From a bacterium (lineage in GTDB: Bacteria > AUK180), in NCBI GenBank assembly GCA_021162505.1, contig JAGGYO010000204.1, positions 1 to 6,994 of the forward strand: a stretch of 6,994 nt of DNA. Reading direction: 5' to 3'. The position numbers were made by a program, and so were the translations under genes. The notes under the pieces were generated by a model. The model worked only from the letters and a program-made list of their open reading frames with translations. It did not search any database and was not told where the DNA came from. Shown here in pieces: positions 1-6,794 of the stretch (its first letter is position 1; each line of letters opens with the position of its first letter).

Positions 1-807
1 CCTAATATAATGATAGGTAGTGCAGCAAAGCTTACTTTTGGAGATTTTGTTATCAATTTACTGCCGGTGATATCAATAAATATAATACTTTTTACTGTCG
101 TTGCTTACTTTATTTTTAGGAAAAAGATGGTTGTTACAAATGAAAATAGAGCAAGGATTATGGATTTTGACGAGACCAAGTTTTTCACCGACAAAAGCTT
201 TCTGATTAAATCAATAATAGTTTTTACTTTACTATTAATTGGTTTTGCAATTCACGGATTTATTGATCTTGAAGCATCTTCAATCGCATTGTCTGCGGCA
301 ACGGTGTTACTGGTGATAACAAAAATCGATCCAGATTCAATCCTTAAGGAAGTCGAATGGGGAACTATCTTTTTCTTCATCGGATTATTTATAATAGTCG
401 GAGCTTTGGTTGAAAACGGTGTAATTGCTGTCATAAGTACAAAAATGCTTGAATACACTCATTCTGATATCAAGTTAACTTCACAAATTGTGATTTGGTT
501 CTCAGCAGTATTTTCGGCAGTAGTTGATAATATTCCATTTGTAGCTACTATGATACCGATTATTCAGGATATGGGAGCTTCATTACCGGCACATAGTTTA
601 GAGCCGGTATGGTGGTCATTATCGTTAGGTTCGTGTCTAGGTGGTAATGGAACGCTGATAGGTGCTTCTGCAAATATAATTGTTGCGGGATTTGCAAAAA
701 AAGCAGGTTATCCGATAACATTTATCAGTTTTTTAAAGTATAGTATTCCACTTACCGCTATGACAGTATTGGTTTCATATTTTTATATAATGTTTAGATA
801 TTTTTAG
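1..807 (+). CDS. ArsB/NhaD-superfamily (SLC13-like) permease, 5'-truncated by the window edge
   Basis: The reading frame is open from base 1 (Pro-Asn-Ile-Met...), so the apparent ATG at base 10 is internal and the true start lies upstream; 268 residues are visible. The first residues (PNIMIGSA) match the end of the GDPPNIMIG signature of this superfamily. A second copy of the signature, LGGNGTLIGASANIIVAG, lies at about residues 213-230, as expected for the two structurally repeated halves of these transporters. Hydrophobic segments lie near residues 16-39, 68-88, 91-107, 121-142, 160-177 and 239-268, with a charged cytoplasmic-type loop at about 40-66. The family motif VVDNIPFVATMIP is at about 174-186. 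Members are inner-membrane ion or anion transporters, including arsenite efflux ArsB, Na+/H+ antiporters and citrate or dicarboxylate carriers. The nearby arsR and arsC-like genes favour metalloid export, but substrate cannot be read from sequence and the family is often misnamed ArsB. Only 48 bases separate it from the next gene, so cotranscription is likely. Confidence 0.88.
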   Translation, partial: PNIMIGSAAKLTFGDFVINLLPVISINIILFTVVAYFIFRKKMVVTNENRARIMDFDETKFFTDKSFLIKSIIVFTLLLIGFAIHGFIDLEASSIALSAATVLLVITKIDPDSILKEVEWGTIFFFIGLFIIVGALVENGVIAVISTKMLEYTHSDIKLTSQIVIWFSAVFSAVVDNIPFVATMIPIIQDMGASLPAHSLEPVWWSLSLGSCLGGNGTLIGASANIIVAGFAKKAGYPITFISFLKYSIPLTAMTVLVSYFYIMFRYF

Positions 808-855
808 GTAATGAAATAAAATGATTTGTTAAAAATTAAAAAAGGTTCAGAATAG

Positions 856-3800
856 ATGAAAAAAAATAATGAAAAATATCAAATGGGATTAGACATTGGC
901 TCAACAACCGCAAAGATTGTATTATTGGAAAAGGATAATGTTGTATATTCAAAATATGTACGGCATAATGCGAAAATATATGATACAATTATTCCATTTT
1001 TCGAAGAAATTTTAGAAAAATTCGGGAATATCGAAGCGTCTATAAATATTACCGGTTCGGCAGGTATGGGAGTTTCTGAAAAAACAGGGTTCGGGTTTGT
1101 TCAGGAAGTTATTGCTGAAACTGAATTTATCAAGAATTATTATCCGGAGACAAGAGTTTTAATTGATATAGGTGGAGAAGATTCAAAGCTGATATTTTTT
1201 GAAAAAGGTAAAGTTCCCGATATCAGAATGAATGGTAGTTGTGCAGGCGGAACAGGTGCTTTTATTGATCAGATGATAACTTTATTGGATATTCCTGCTG
1301 AAGAATTCAATGAATTGGCAAAAAAATTCACAACTATATACCCCATAGCTTCCAGATGTGGGGTTTTTGCAAAAACTGATGTTCAAAATCTTTTGAGTAG
1401 AAATATCTCTAAAGCAGACATAGCAATGTCAATTTTTAACGCAGTCTCAATTCAGGTTATTAATACTCTGGCAAGGGGAGTTGAAATAAAGCCTAAAGTG
1501 ATGTTCGTAGGTGGACCTTTTACATTTTTCTCTGAACTCGAAAAAGTTTTTCTAGAAAATCTTAAGTTCGATAAAGATGATATTGAAAACATACCGGATT
1601 CCGAGTTTATTCCGGCAAAGGGATCTGCAGTGGCAATGCAAAAAACATATAGCAGATTTATTTTGGAAGATATTGTAACCAAGCTTAAAGAAGCCAAAAA
1701 TAAAAAAGTAGTTAATAAGAATAAATTGGATTCTTTATTTTCTTCCGAAGAAGAATTTAAAGAATGGGAGAAAAATAGATTTTCTCCTTTGGTAAAAAAA
1801 GTTCCTTTCTCAGAATATACCGGCGAAATGTATTATATAGGTATTGATTCCGGTTCAACTACGACAAAAGTTGTGGCTATGGGAGAAAATAAAGAATTGT
1901 TGTTTGAATATTATGAGAATAATAGCGGAGATCCGGTTAAAACCGTTAGCAACGGAATAGAAAAATTAAAACTGGAATTGTCACATTATCATTTTGTTTT
2001 GGCAAAGGTTGGAGTAACGGGCTACGGGGAAGATCTGATCAAAGCCGCATTTGATGCAGATATCGGAGTTGTTGAAACAATTGCGCATTTTACAGCTGCG
2101 TTTTATTTGGATCCGAAGGTATCTTTCATTATGGATATCGGTGGGCAGGATATGAAAGCTATTTTTATTGAGAATGGTATAATAAAGAAATTGGAATTGA
2201 ACGAATCATGTTCTTCAGGTTGTGGATCTTTCATAGAAACTTTTTCAAAAAATTTAGGTTACGATGTGAAAAATTTCTCAAAAATGGCTTGCAGTGCAAA
2301 TTCTCCGGCTGATCTTGGTACCAGATGTACTGTATTTATGAATTCAAAGGTTAAGCAATCGTTGCGGGAAAACGCATCTGTCAGCGACATTTCTGCTGGT
2401 TTGGCAATTTCGGTGATCAAAAACGCTTTGTATAAAGTACTAAAGCTTAAACATCCTGACGAATTGGGTGATCATATAGTAGTTCAGGGAGGTACTTTTA
2501 AAAATCCTGCTATTCAAAGAGCATTGGAACTTTTGACCGGTAAAAAAGTGGTATGCAGTACTATTCCTGAGATGATGGGAGCTTACGGTGCGGCAATATT
2601 TGCTCAAAGAGATTTCGAAAAAGACAAGATTCCTTCAAAATTTTCGGGAATGTCGGAAGAAAATACAGAAGAAAAATTTACGAAGACACAACTGACTTGT
2701 CACGGTTGTGCAAATGTCTGTTCTGTAACAAAATTCAAGTTTAAGAACGGGAATAATTTTTATTCGGGTAATAAATGCGAGAAGATATTCTCAAACAAAG
2801 GTTCCGATTCAATAAAAGGGTTTGATTTCTTTGATTTTAAAAATAAGATATTATTCAACAGAGAAATAGAAGTTGACAATCCGAAATTAACACTTGGAAT
2901 ACCGCGGGTATTGAATATTTATGAAAATTATCCGTTTTGGCATACCTTATTTACAGAAATGGGTATAAAAGTTGTACTATCCGACGATTCTACCATGAGT
3001 ATATATAAAAAAGGTCTTGGAACAATAATGTCCGACAATATCTGTTTTCCAGCAAAATTGGTTCATGGTCATATTATCAATCTTATTGAAAAGAAAGTGG
3101 GAAGGATATTTTATCCTAAGGTGTTTTTTGAAAAAAACACTTTCCAAGGTGCTGATAACTCTTTCAACTGCCCTGTTGTATCGGGTTATCCTGATGTCAT
3201 AGAGAATTCGGTAGATCCGGAAAAGAAATACGGAGTGCCATATGATTCTCCAGCAATAAATTTCAATGATCCGAAATTACTTCATAAAGCTTGTAAAAAA
3301 TATTTGGAAAGCATAAATATTCCGACCAAAAATTTAAATAAAGCTTTCAAAAAAGCGGTGAATGAACAAAAAGATTTTACTTCACAGATTAGAAACAAGG
3401 CGGATGAATTAATTACAAAAGCAAAAGAAAACGGAAATATGTTATTTGTTATAGCCGGAAGACCATACCATACAGATTTTCTTATAAATCAGAGAACACC
3501 TGAGATAATTACTTCCTACGGAGCCGATATTATCAGTGAAGATGCTGTTCCTATTGTTCTGGATAAGAATAAAATGGAAGAATTGCAGGTAGTATCTCAG
3601 TGGACTTTTCCGAACAGAATATACAATGCGGCATTTTGGACAGCTGAGCAGAAAGATAATATCCAACTGATACAATTAAATTCTTTCGGTTGCGGTCCGG
3701 ATGCTATTACTATTGATGAAGCTAATGAGATATTGAATACATCAGGGAAAAATAATACTATTATTCGAATTGATGAAATTACAAGTACCGGATCGATCAA

Positions 3801-5364
3801 TTTAAGGATCCGTTCATTGGTAGAATCTTTGAAATTAAGAACTGACGAGAGAAAATATTTAAAAAACAGAGTTTCGACCAAAACTTTCCTAAAAGGCGAT
3901 CATATCAAGAATATAATAATACCGTTTTTTGCACCAAATTATTCTCCATTGTTGCCTCCTATGTTTAAACTCCTAGGATATAATGTGGAAGTATTACCAG
4001 AGCCTGATAGAAGTTCTGTTGAAGTTGGTCTGAAAAATGTAAATAACGAAATTTGCTATCCTGCCATGATTGTTATCGGTGATATAATAAAGGCTTTGCA
4101 GAGTGGAAAATATGATTTGGAGAATACCGCTGTCGGTATAACACAGACGGGAGGGCAATGTAGAGCCTCAACCTATTTATCTTTATTGAAAAAAGGTATG
4201 GTAACTGCTGGATTTGAAGATATTCAAGTGATTGCTATAGGAACCACCGGCAAAACCATCAATGAGCAACCTGGTTTTAAGCCTAATTATCTTAAGGTAT
4301 TACCTGCTATTTTTGAAGGTATGTTATTTGCAGATTCAATATCTAAATTATATCACGCAACTGTTCCGAGGGAAAAAATTCCATTATCATCAAAGAATCT
4401 ATTTAATAAATATATTAAGATTGCGGAAGAGTATATTGAAAAGAAGAAGCATAAAGAATTCATTAATTTATTAAAAGAAGCCGTTGCTGAATTTAATGAG
4501 TTGGAAACTTATTCCGGTGAAATTCCTCGTATTGGATTTGTCGGAGAGATATATGTGAAATATAATGAATTCGCCAATGGACATATTGTAAAATGGTTGA
4601 CCGATCAGGGTATAGAGGTAATCATGCCTCCATTATTTGAATTTTTCGCCCAGGAATTTATCAATATAGATATCAATAAAGAATTAAATTTAAGAAAAGC
4701 ATATTTCACAGATTATTTCGTTTCATTTTTAGATAGAAAGACATCAAAGAAATTACAGAAGATAAATGAGGTATTAAGTGAATTCAAGCATTATCAGCCG
4801 TATCATTGTTTGAAAGATTTATCTAAAAAAGCCGAAAAAATAGTTAGTTTGGCTAATCAGTTCGGAGAAGGTTGGCTAATACCTGCGGAAGTCTCTGAAT
4901 TTGCGGAAAATGGTGTTAATAATACGATTAGTGTCCAACCTTTCGGGTGTATTGCAAATCACATAGTTTCAAAAGGTATAGAAAAAAGAGTGAAGGAGTT
5001 ATATCCTGATATGAATTTCTTGTTTCTTGATTTTGATCCTGATACAACAGAGGTAAATATTCTTAACAGATTACATTTTATGGTAAAAAATGCTAAGGAG
5101 GAAATTGAGGAAAATACACCTATGGAAATAAAAGTACTGGGAATGAACTGTAAAAAAACAATAATTCTTACCGAAAATGTAAAAAAGGCCGTATCTGAGT
5201 TGGATATACCGATTAAAATAACCAATATTTCAGAAATAGGAGAGATCATGTCATATAATGTTCTTATCACTCCTTCATTGGTTATTGATGAGATGCTTGT
5301 TGTCGCAGGTAAGGTATCCAGTGTTGAGGAGATTAAGGAACTTATAAGTGATAAGCTGGGATAA
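856..5364 (+). CDS. Giant 2-hydroxyacyl-CoA dehydratase activator-like protein (tandem BcrAD/BadFG + DUF2229/HgdB-like) with C-terminal thioredoxin-fold domain
   Basis: This 1502-residue protein is assembled from several modules. ASKHA ATPase domain 1 (about 9-270) has LDIGSTT at 12-18, DIGGEDSK at 104-111 and the cluster Cys candidates C129 (GSCAGGTG) and C168 (SRCGVF). ASKHA domain 2 (325-598) has GIDSGSTTTK at 329-338, DIGGQDMK at 427-434, C452 and C491. A Cys linker follows with C615, C618, C622 and C641. Two HgdB/DUF2229-like halves follow at about 678-1000 and 1019-1410. An 80-residue thioredoxin-fold tail starts at Met1423. Known activators such as HgdC couple ATP hydrolysis to injecting a low-potential electron from a [4Fe-4S] cluster into a partner dehydratase. 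Here a putative reductase and HgdB-like acceptor region share one chain. The physiological substrate of the giant family is unknown. ATG 856 is chosen because the ATPase motif begins 11 codons later; AAAGG at 841-845 is a modest ribosome binding site. It is probably cytoplasmic and oxygen-sensitive. Domain calls are firm; the reaction is not known. Confidence 0.93.
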   Translation: MKKNNEKYQMGLDIGSTTAKIVLLEKDNVVYSKYVRHNAKIYDTIIPFFEEILEKFGNIEASINITGSAGMGVSEKTGFGFVQEVIAETEFIKNYYPETRVLIDIGGEDSKLIFFEKGKVPDIRMNGSCAGGTGAFIDQMITLLDIPAEEFNELAKKFTTIYPIASRCGVFAKTDVQNLLSRNISKADIAMSIFNAVSIQVINTLARGVEIKPKVMFVGGPFTFFSELEKVFLENLKFDKDDIENIPDSEFIPAKGSAVAMQKTYSRFILEDIVTKLKEAKNKKVVNKNKLDSLFSSEEEFKEWEKNRFSPLVKKVPFSEYTGEMYYIGIDSGSTTTKVVAMGENKELLFEYYENNSGDPVKTVSNGIEKLKLELSHYHFVLAKVGVTGYGEDLIKAAFDADIGVVETIAHFTAAFYLDPKVSFIMDIGGQDMKAIFIENGIIKKLELNESCSSGCGSFIETFSKNLGYDVKNFSKMACSANSPADLGTRCTVFMNSKVKQSLRENASVSDISAGLAISVIKNALYKVLKLKHPDELGDHIVVQGGTFKNPAIQRALELLTGKKVVCSTIPEMMGAYGAAIFAQRDFEKDKIPSKFSGMSEENTEEKFTKTQLTCHGCANVCSVTKFKFKNGNNFYSGNKCEKIFSNKGSDSIKGFDFFDFKNKILFNREIEVDNPKLTLGIPRVLNIYENYPFWHTLFTEMGIKVVLSDDSTMSIYKKGLGTIMSDNICFPAKLVHGHIINLIEKKVGRIFYPKVFFEKNTFQGADNSFNCPVVSGYPDVIENSVDPEKKYGVPYDSPAINFNDPKLLHKACKKYLESINIPTKNLNKAFKKAVNEQKDFTSQIRNKADELITKAKENGNMLFVIAGRPYHTDFLINQRTPEIITSYGADIISEDAVPIVLDKNKMEELQVVSQWTFPNRIYNAAFWTAEQKDNIQLIQLNSFGCGPDAITIDEANEILNTSGKNNTIIRIDEITSTGSINLRIRSLVESLKLRTDERKYLKNRVSTKTFLKGDHIKNIIIPFFAPNYSPLLPPMFKLLGYNVEVLPEPDRSSVEVGLKNVNNEICYPAMIVIGDIIKALQSGKYDLENTAVGITQTGGQCRASTYLSLLKKGMVTAGFEDIQVIAIGTTGKTINEQPGFKPNYLKVLPAIFEGMLFADSISKLYHATVPREKIPLSSKNLFNKYIKIAEEYIEKKKHKEFINLLKEAVAEFNELETYSGEIPRIGFVGEIYVKYNEFANGHIVKWLTDQGIEVIMPPLFEFFAQEFINIDINKELNLRKAYFTDYFVSFLDRKTSKKLQKINEVLSEFKHYQPYHCLKDLSKKAEKIVSLANQFGEGWLIPAEVSEFAENGVNNTISVQPFGCIANHIVSKGIEKRVKELYPDMNFLFLDFDPDTTEVNILNRLHFMVKNAKEEIEENTPMEIKVLGMNCKKTIILTENVKKAVSELDIPIKITNISEIGEIMSYNVLITPSLVIDEMLVVAGKVSSVEEIKELISDKLG
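5122..5364 (+). other. Thioredoxin-fold 'redox-active disulfide' domain fused to the giant protein; possible internal start
   Basis: The last 80 residues (1423-1502) resemble the small standalone thioredoxin-like proteins of the MTH895/TM0996 type. They open with MEIKVLGMNC, carry helix ENVKKAVSEL, the EIMSYNV segment and cis-Pro strand ITPSLVID (P1473), and end with AGKVSSVEEIKELI. The normal length of the standalone proteins is about 76-80 residues, so the whole domain is present. The active site, usually CxxC after the first strand, reads C1432-K-K-T1435 here, so the resolving cysteine is replaced by Thr. The domain begins in frame with its own ATG at 5122. That ATG is preceded by TGAGG at 5106-5110 (11-base spacing) and a perfect AAGGAGG at 5095-5101 (20-base spacing), so separate translation of the tail is conceivable. 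The join comes right after the expected end of a giant activator and has no linker. The domain call is strong; the internal start is a hypothesis. Confidence 0.78.
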
Positions 5365-5397
5365 TCTCGTTTTAAGATTTCTCTTTTTCAGTTTTAT
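5363..5397 (+). terminator. Weak hairpin with T-rich tail after the giant gene
   Basis: AATCT (5363-5367) and AGATT (5375-5379) can pair around a 7-base loop, followed by a pyrimidine-rich run with five consecutive T. The stem is only five base pairs, mostly A-T, and it overlaps the stop codon, so it would be a poor intrinsic terminator. It is recorded because it sits exactly where the upstream unit would be expected to end, just before an apparent promoter. Confidence 0.22.
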
Positions 5398-5441
5398 TTA
5401 ATCCAATTAAAATATTAATCAAAAAAAACGTAAAAAATGTC

Positions 5442-5470
5442 TTGCATTTGCATTTTCCCATTACTACATT
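5442..5470 (+). promoter_or_regulatory. Candidate sigma70-type promoter of the fmdE-arsR-arsC unit
   Basis: TTGCAT at 5442-5447 is separated by 17 bases from TACATT at 5465-5470. The match is partial (3 of 6 and 4 of 6 to the E. coli consensus), but the spacing is ideal and the 145-base gap is the only sizeable one upstream of fmdE. The -35 hexamer is duplicated in tandem (TTGCAT at 5442-5447 and 5448-5453). The transcription start would fall about 30 bases upstream of the fmdE ATG. Assigned from pattern and position only. Confidence 0.4.
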
Positions 5471-5479
5471 TAGCTAAAT
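5468..5479 (+). promoter_or_regulatory. Perfect 12-bp palindrome, candidate ArsR operator
   Basis: ATTTAGCTAAAT is its own reverse complement. It overlaps the last three bases of the proposed -10 box and extends to about the transcription start, the usual position for a repressor site. ArsR-family repressors bind AT-rich inverted repeats and normally control their own operon; an arsR gene is the second gene of this unit. A partial further half (CTAAAC) follows at 5482-5487. No similar palindrome was seen upstream of the giant gene. Binding by this particular ArsR is inferred. Confidence 0.45.
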
Positions 5480-5509
5480 AACTAAACGAATTCAAAAAAG
5501 GAGAAAAAA

Positions 5510-6109
5510 ATGATTAACGCAAATGATTATCTTGAAATGGGGATGGCTTTTCATGGTCATAAATGTCCCGCAATGCCATTAGGACTAAGAGCAGGAGCAA
5601 TAGCTATGAATAAGCTTGGAGTAGAAAGAGCTCAGGATAAAGAACTAAAAGTTATCTCCGAAACAGGAAAAGGACATGCTGCAGGATGTTTCTTAGACGG
5701 CATCATGGCAGTTACAGGTTGTACTTACGGAAAATCAAATATCGAAAAGTTGTATCATAATAAAATGGCTTTCACATTGATTGATGTAAAAAATGAAAAG
5801 AGTGTTCGTGTTACACTAAAGCCCGAATTTTTTAAGAACACTTTAAATTCTCCATTCGTTCAGGAAAGGAAGAAAGGAGTCCCACCTCAAGATATTGATC
5901 CGATGATAGCAGATCCATTGGTTGAGAAAGTTTTATCCATGCCTGAAAAAGCATTTTTAACAGTAGGAGAAATAAAGCCTTTCAAAATTGTGAAGAAATC
6001 CGGTGTTTTTGAAGCAGTACCGTGTGATGATTGCGGAGAGATGACATTCGTCGATAAATTAGTCAAAACTGACAAAGGCGATATCTGCTTAGGTTGTGAT
6101 GGAAAATAA
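5510..6109 (+). CDS. fmdE: FmdE-family protein with C-terminal four-cysteine zinc ribbon
   Basis: The 199-residue product has the FmdE N-terminal motif FHGHKCPAMPLGLRAG (14-29, with H15, H17 and C19), GHAAGCFLDGI (55-65, C60) and VTGCTYGKSN (68-77, C71). A C-terminal zinc ribbon follows, with C172-x2-C175 and C193-x2-C196. The family is named after a gene in the molybdenum formylmethanofuran dehydrogenase operon of methanogens, but it is widespread in bacteria and its biochemical role is not settled; it probably binds a metal through the conserved His/Cys residues. A role in methanogenesis is not implied here. The ATG at 5510 is well supported by AAAAGGAG at 5496-5503 with a six-base spacer. 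It is the first gene of a unit with arsR 22 bases downstream, which suggests expression under ArsR control and a function linked to metal, metalloid or redox stress. The length is complete for the two-domain form. Confidence 0.87.
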   Translation: MINANDYLEMGMAFHGHKCPAMPLGLRAGAIAMNKLGVERAQDKELKVISETGKGHAAGCFLDGIMAVTGCTYGKSNIEKLYHNKMAFTLIDVKNEKSVRVTLKPEFFKNTLNSPFVQERKKGVPPQDIDPMIADPLVEKVLSMPEKAFLTVGEIKPFKIVKKSGVFEAVPCDDCGEMTFVDKLVKTDKGDICLGCDGK

Positions 6110-6131
6110 TAACAATAGTTAGGGAGATACT

Positions 6132-6461
6132 ATGGAACAATATTTGAAAGCATTTAAAGCACTAAGTGATGATTCACGATTAAGGATAGTTAAGATGCTC
6201 GAAGTAAAGCCAATGTGCGTATGTGAGATAACATTGGTAATTGGTTATGCGACTTCGACAGTATCAAATCATCTAAAAATTCTTAAAGAAGCCGGTTTGG
6301 TAGTTCAGGAAAGAGATGAACGATTCATAAACTACTCACTGAATAAAGACAAAAAACAATTTATTGCCAAGATATTGGCTTTTGTAAGGAAACTTGATGA
6401 TGAAGTTTTTGAAGCAGATAAGAACTCTGCTTTAGCCAGCGATAGAGCATTAGTGTGTTAA
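6132..6461 (+). CDS. arsR: ArsR/SmtB-family metalloregulatory repressor
   Basis: The 109-residue protein is a typical single-domain winged-helix repressor: ALSDDSRLRIVKMLE (10-24), recognition region ATSTVSNHLKILKEAGLV and a beta-wing (VQERDERFINYSL). The sensing motif M28-C29-V-C31-E corresponds to the ELCVCDL motif of arsenic/antimony-responsive ArsR. The third Cys of the E. coli-type site (two residues past the second Cys and one more) is absent, the equivalent position being Thr34, but the protein ends in a Cys (C109). Binding of As(III) or a related thiophilic metal would release the repressor from DNA; the exact inducer is inferred. ATG 6132 follows AGGGAG at 6121-6126 by five bases. 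It lies 22 bases after fmdE and 11 bases before the arsC-like start, so the three are probably one transcript, autoregulated through the palindrome upstream of fmdE. Confidence 0.92.
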   Translation: MEQYLKAFKALSDDSRLRIVKMLEVKPMCVCEITLVIGYATSTVSNHLKILKEAGLVVQERDERFINYSLNKDKKQFIAKILAFVRKLDDEVFEADKNSALASDRALVC

Positions 6462-6472
6462 AATCGATTGTA

Positions 6473-6785
6473 ATGACTAAATTTTTATTTGTTTGTATTC
6501 ACAATTCAGCAAGAAGTCAAATGGCTGAAGCTTTTGCAAACCTTTTCGGCAAGGGAAAAGTTATTGCTGAAAGTGCTGGACTGGAAAAAGGGAGATTAAA
6601 TCCTATTGTTATAAAAGTAATGGCAGAAATTGGGATTGATATTTCCAATAACGAAACAAATACGGTGGAAAGCTTTATCTCTGAAGGTAGAAAGTTCGAT
6701 TATCTTATTACAAACCAACGGAGAGCGATACCCGATCTATCCGGGAGTTATTCCTGCTATAAAAAATCTACCAATTGAAAAATAA
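6473..6785 (+). pseudogene. arsC: Frameshifted, truncated ArsC-type arsenate reductase / low-molecular-weight protein tyrosine phosphatase
   Basis: The N-terminal half is well preserved: MTKFLFVCIHNSARSQMAEAF carries the phosphate-binding loop C8-x5-R14-S15, followed by AESAGLEKGRLNP and EIGIDISNNET. The open frame reads through FDYLIT (75-80) and then becomes unrelated sequence, ending at 6778 after 101 residues; intact family members run to about 130-140. From 6714 the +1 frame reads TNGERYPIYPGV, which matches the family segment that should follow ITVCDE. About 11 bases, encoding roughly VCDE with the second redox Cys, therefore seem to be missing near 6713. The third Cys is Tyr in the recovered segment, and that frame also stops at 6783-6785, before the usual HWxxxDP region. 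Two separate defects make a single sequencing error unlikely. The ATG at 6473 is preferred over GTG 6455 because the conserved beta strand begins just after it, although its ribosome binding site is poor and translation may be coupled to arsR. Confidence 0.68.
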
Positions 6786-6794
6786 ATTTGTAAC

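Noticed and set aside
10..12. ATG at base 10 as the start of the permease
   Set aside because: The frame is open to base 1 and the residues before and after it (PNIMIGSA) belong to an internal conserved signature, so the gene starts outside the window.
808..855. Possible promoter or operator between permease and giant gene
   Set aside because: The 48-base gap holds only AT-rich sequence and a modest ribosome binding site; no paired -35/-10 boxes or palindrome like that upstream of fmdE were seen.
3442..3881. Two overlapping antisense open frames within the giant gene
   Set aside because: They are complementary-strand shadows of conserved DUF2229 coding sequence with no recognisable domain or start signal.
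4262..4474. 70-codon + strand open frame inside the giant gene
   Set aside because: It lies in another frame of a clearly coding region, has no convincing ribosome binding site and resembles no family.
4959..5270. 103-codon antisense open frame across the fusion junction
   Set aside because: Hydrophobic composition arises from the complement of the Trx-like coding sequence; there is no promoter or ribosome binding site evidence.
6455..6457. GTG at 6455 as the arsC-like start
   Set aside because: It would overlap arsR and add six residues before the conserved MTKFLFVC beginning; ATG 6473 fits the family better.
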